Assembly: GCA_023423605.1 (NCBI GenBank)
Contig: JAFAFF010000102.1
Location: 1 to 7,838 of the forward strand
DNA: 7,838 nt
Reading direction: 5' to 3'
DNA from: Pseudomonadota bacterium
GTDB lineage: Bacteria; Pseudomonadota; Gammaproteobacteria; Xanthomonadales; Xanthomonadaceae
Below, in pieces: positions 5,278 to 7,838 of the stretch. The notes beneath the pieces are model-generated. The model was not told the DNA's origin, ran no database searches, and saw nothing but the letters and a program-made list of their open reading frames with translations. Numbering within the stretch: the first letter of the stretch is position 1; each line of letters begins with the position of its first letter. A program made the translations under genes and the position numbers.

Positions 5278-7730
5278 GCATGGTTATTCCTTTCCTCGCC
5301 CTGCTGCTTGCAGGGGCGTTCGCGGCCTATCACCGCATGCGTTTGATCGTCTGGACCGTCATCAGCCTGGCCTTGCTGGCCATCTGCTGGTTCGTGCCCT
5401 ATGTCAACCAGACCGCCACCATCGTGGCCGTCGCGGTGCTGGCCGTCATCGCCCTGCCGCTGCTGCTGCCGTTCATCCGCAAGCCGCTGCTGACCGCGCC
5501 GATGATGAAGGTGTTCCGCAAGGTATTGCCGCCGCTCTCGCAGACCGAGCGCATCGCACTGGAAACCGGCTCGGTCGGCTTCGAGGGCGAACTGTTCACC
5601 GGTGATCCGGACTGGAACATCCTGCTCAACTACCCCAAGCCGCAGCTCACCGCCGAAGAACAGGCCTTCCTCGATGGCCCGGTCGAAGCGCTGTGCAGGA
5701 TGGTCAACGACTGGGAAATCATCCACGTCCATGCCGACCTGCCGCCGGAACTGTGGGCCTTCATCAAGAAGAACAAGTTCTTCGGCATGATCATTCCGAA
5801 GGAATACGGCGGCCTGGGCTTCTCCGCGCTGGCCCACCACAAGGTCATCCAGAAGCTGGCTTCGGTGTCCTCGGTGGTCAGTTCCACCGTCGGCGTGCCC
5901 AATTCGCTGGGACCGGGTGAGCTGCTGGTGCATTACGGCACCCAGGAACAGAAGGACCAGTACCTGCCGCGCCTGGCCGATGGCCGTGAGGTGCCCTGCT
6001 TCGGCCTGACCGGCCCGTTCGCCGGTTCCGACGCCACCTCCATTCCCGATTACGGCATCGTCTGCCATGGCGACTGGAATGGCGAGCAGGTCCTTGGCGT
6101 CAGGCTCACCTTCGACAAGCGCTACATCACGCTGGCCCCGGTGGCCACGCTGATCGGCATGGCATTCCGCATGTACGATCCGGACGGCCTGATCGGCGAT
6201 ACGCGCGATATCGGCATCACCCTGGGCCTGCTGCCGCGCGATACCGCCGGCGTGGAGATCGGACGTCGCCACTTCCCGCTCAATTCGCCGTTCCAGAACG
6301 GGCCGATCAAGGGCAAGGACGTGTTCATTCCGCTGACCCAACTGATCGGCGGCGCAGCGATGGCCGGCAAGGGCTGGAACATGCTCAACGAATGCCTGGC
6401 TGTCGGTCGTTCCATCACCCTGCCGTCCACCGCCAGCGGCGGTGCCAAGGCGGGCGCTGCGGTTACCGGTGCCTATGCGCGCATCCGCAAGCAGTTCGGC
6501 CTGTCGGTCGGTCGCTTCGAGGGTGTGGAAGAAGCCCTGGCCCGCATCGGCGGCAAGGCCTACAAGATCAGCGCGCTGTCGCAGGCCACCGCCGCGGCGG
6601 TGGATCGCGGCGATGTGCCATCGGTACCGTCGGCAATCGCCAAGTACCACTGCACCAGCATGAGCCGTGAGGTCATTTCCGACGTGATGGATGTCATCGG
6701 CGGCAAGGGCATCATCCTGGGCCCGCGCAACTTCGCCGGCCGCAGCTGGCAGGCTGCACCCATCGCCATCACCGTGGAAGGCGCGAACATCATGACGCGC
6801 AGTCTGCTGATCTTCGGCCAGGGCGCCATCCTGTGCCATCCGTGGGTGATGAAGGAAATGAAGTCCGCGCAGGATCCGGATCGCAAGGCCGGCCTGGAAG
6901 CGTTCGATCACAGCCTGTTCGGGCATATCCGCTACGGAATCTCCAATGCCGTGCGGTCATTCTGGTTCGGCCTGACCGGGGCACGCTTCGGTGCCGCTCC
7001 GGGCGATGCCTACACCCGTCGTTATTTCCGCAAGCTGGACCGCTACTCGGCCAACCTGGCGCTGATGGCCGATATCTCGATGATGACCCTCGGCGGCAAG
7101 CTGAAGTTCAAGGAGTCGCTGTCCGGGCGCCTGGGTGATGTGCTGAGCCATGTCTACATGACCAGCGCCATGCTCAAGCGTTACCACGACGAAGGCGCGC
7201 CACAGGCCGACCAGCCGCTGCTGGCCTGGGCGTTCCATGACAGCGTGCACAAGATCGAGGAATCGCTGTCGGCCGCGCTGCGCAACTTCCCCATCCGTCC
7301 GATCGGCTGGCTGATGTGGGCGCTGATCTTCCCGCTCGGTCGTCGTGCCGAAGCCCCGGGCGATCGCCTGAGCCGCCGTGTCGCCGCCCTGCTGATGGCC
7401 CCGAACGAAGCCCGTGACCGCCTCGCCCATGGCGTGTTCCTGACGCCGTGCGAGAACAACCCCGGTGGCCGCATCAACAGCTACCTGGCCAAGGCGATCA
7501 TGGCCGAGCCTGTGGAGCGCAAGTTCCTGAAGGCACTCAAGAGCAAGGGCATCGAAGCGCTGGATTACAACAAGCAGCTGGATGAGGCCGTCGCCGAAGG
7601 CGTGCTGACCCAGGACGAACGCACCCTGCTGGAAGAGTTGCGTGCGATCACCCAGGAAGCCATCACCGTGCACGACTTCGATACCGAGGAACAGCGTTCG
7701 GCGGGTTATCGCGGCGGTGACTCGCAGTAG
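5274..7730 (+). CDS. fadE: FadE-type membrane-anchored acyl-CoA dehydrogenase
   Basis: This 818-residue FAD enzyme catalyses the first step of beta-oxidation, converting acyl-CoA to trans-2-enoyl-CoA. It aligns by eye with the E. coli FadE type (814 residues) along its length, sharing blocks such as LTAEEQAFLDGPVEA, VGVPNSLGPGELL, KRYITLAP, GVEIGRRHFPLN and GQGAI.CHP. The N-terminus has about three hydrophobic segments (4-20, 24-44, 48-68), anchoring it at the inner membrane. The dehydrogenase domain follows (about 100-520). The catalytic base expected in this family is a Glu of the VEG motif, here Glu502 in ITVEGANI. The rest matches the FadE-specific C-terminal domain (DUF1974 type). The flavin/substrate loop CFGLTGPFAGSDA (242-254) has Gly-Pro-Phe where I recall Ser-Pro-Glu in E. 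coli. The ATG at 5274 is chosen for GGAG (5263-5266) at 7 bases and its ATGA overlap with the hydrolase stop. A reading that continues upstream to 4944 only overlaps that gene. Expression probably follows the hydrolase promoter. Confidence 0.96.
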   Translation: MSMVIPFLALLLAGAFAAYHRMRLIVWTVISLALLAICWFVPYVNQTATIVAVAVLAVIALPLLLPFIRKPLLTAPMMKVFRKVLPPLSQTERIALETGSVGFEGELFTGDPDWNILLNYPKPQLTAEEQAFLDGPVEALCRMVNDWEIIHVHADLPPELWAFIKKNKFFGMIIPKEYGGLGFSALAHHKVIQKLASVSSVVSSTVGVPNSLGPGELLVHYGTQEQKDQYLPRLADGREVPCFGLTGPFAGSDATSIPDYGIVCHGDWNGEQVLGVRLTFDKRYITLAPVATLIGMAFRMYDPDGLIGDTRDIGITLGLLPRDTAGVEIGRRHFPLNSPFQNGPIKGKDVFIPLTQLIGGAAMAGKGWNMLNECLAVGRSITLPSTASGGAKAGAAVTGAYARIRKQFGLSVGRFEGVEEALARIGGKAYKISALSQATAAAVDRGDVPSVPSAIAKYHCTSMSREVISDVMDVIGGKGIILGPRNFAGRSWQAAPIAITVEGANIMTRSLLIFGQGAILCHPWVMKEMKSAQDPDRKAGLEAFDHSLFGHIRYGISNAVRSFWFGLTGARFGAAPGDAYTRRYFRKLDRYSANLALMADISMMTLGGKLKFKESLSGRLGDVLSHVYMTSAMLKRYHDEGAPQADQPLLAWAFHDSVHKIEESLSAALRNFPIRPIGWLMWALIFPLGRRAEAPGDRLSRRVAALLMAPNEARDRLAHGVFLTPCENNPGGRINSYLAKAIMAEPVERKFLKALKSKGIEALDYNKQLDEAVAEGVLTQDERTLLEELRAITQEAITVHDFDTEEQRSAGYRGGDSQ

Positions 7731-7772
7731 CCATCGGGTTCTCAGCAGGCGGCCTGATGCTGTCACCGCGGC

Positions 7773-7789
7773 ACCGGGCTCTGCCCGGT
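7773..7789. repeat. REP-like hairpin, first copy
   Basis: ACCGGGC-TCT-GCCCGGT forms a perfect 7-bp stem with a three-base loop, 43 bases after the fadE stop. Its core CCGGGCTCTGCCCGG is repeated exactly 28 bases downstream. There is no T tract, so it is not a normal rho-independent terminator, though it may stabilise or attenuate the fadE transcript end. The stretch from 7731 to 7772 contains nothing else I recognise. Confidence 0.65.
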
Positions 7790-7795
7790 CCTCGC

Positions 7796-7817
7796 GTTGT
7801 GCCGGGCTCTGCCCGGC
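7796..7817 (+). repeat. REP-like hairpin, second copy, with GTTG head
   Basis: GCCGGGC-TCT-GCCCGGC (7801-7817) has a perfect 7-bp stem and the same core as the first copy. It is preceded by GTTG (7796-7799), which resembles the tetranucleotide head (GTAG/GTCG type) of REP elements mobilised by RAYT transposases. Tandem arrangement is common for such repeats in Stenotrophomonas. The remaining bases to 7838 hold no recognisable gene. Confidence 0.6.
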
Positions 7818-7838
7818 TGGGGCATTTCCGCGCAGCGG

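Noticed and set aside
5199..6926. A 575-codon minus-strand open frame opposite fadE, and another at 6957-7766.
   Set aside because: Both show low-complexity Gln/Arg/Asp/Gly-rich translations and lie wholly or largely across the well-conserved FadE frame.
7773..7817. A CRISPR fragment or a fadE rho-independent terminator.
   Set aside because: Only two short palindromic units with 13 bases between the cores and no T tract are present. This fits REP-like elements better than either alternative.

Overview
The window is GC-rich with strong G/C preference at third codon positions. It looks like chromosomal DNA of a gammaproteobacterium of the Xanthomonadaceae, most likely Stenotrophomonas or a close relative. 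This rests on the style of the large TonB-dependent receptor, a FadE that reads as an orthologue of the enterobacterial enzyme throughout, and short CCGGGC-TCT-GCCCGG hairpins after the last gene that resemble the extragenic palindromes scattered through Stenotrophomonas genomes. The genus is an inference from recognition, not from a database search.

Layout: (1) Bases 1-405 are the 3' end of an outer-membrane beta-barrel gene, probably a TonB-dependent receptor, closed by a rho-independent terminator at 436-460. (2) A 240-base gap carries an AT-rich presumed promoter and a leader with several possible hairpins. It precedes a complete 942-residue TonB-dependent receptor (646-3474), which ends in a strong terminator at 3503-3532. 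(3) A second terminator, serving the minus strand, lies at 3574-3603, so two convergent units are cleanly separated. (4) A TetR-family repressor gene (4232 down to 3633) is divergent from a two-gene operon: an alpha/beta hydrolase (4357-5277) overlapping by ATGA a FadE-type acyl-CoA dehydrogenase (5274-7730). (5) The window ends in two tandem REP-like hairpins (7773-7789 and 7801-7817).

How the parts may work together: the region divides into an envelope uptake part (one partial and one complete outer-membrane receptor, each with its own transcription unit) and a lipid-catabolism part. In the second, the sequence supports a local repressor circuit. Six copies of a CATAC/GTATG half-site form one perfect and two imperfect inverted repeats between the divergent starts. 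The best copy overlaps the -10 and start codon of the hydrolase, and another lies against the repressor's own start. The simplest reading is an acyl-ligand-responsive TetR protein that represses itself and the hydrolase-fadE operon. The hydrolase would free an acyl group from an ester or thioester, and FadE would carry out the first oxidation step of beta-oxidation on acyl-CoA. The ligand and the hydrolase substrate cannot be read from the sequence.

I saw no mobile element, CRISPR array, tRNA, rRNA or phage gene. The most novel-looking signal is the regulatory architecture at 4233-4366, including a possible leaderless start for the operon. The protein families themselves are familiar.
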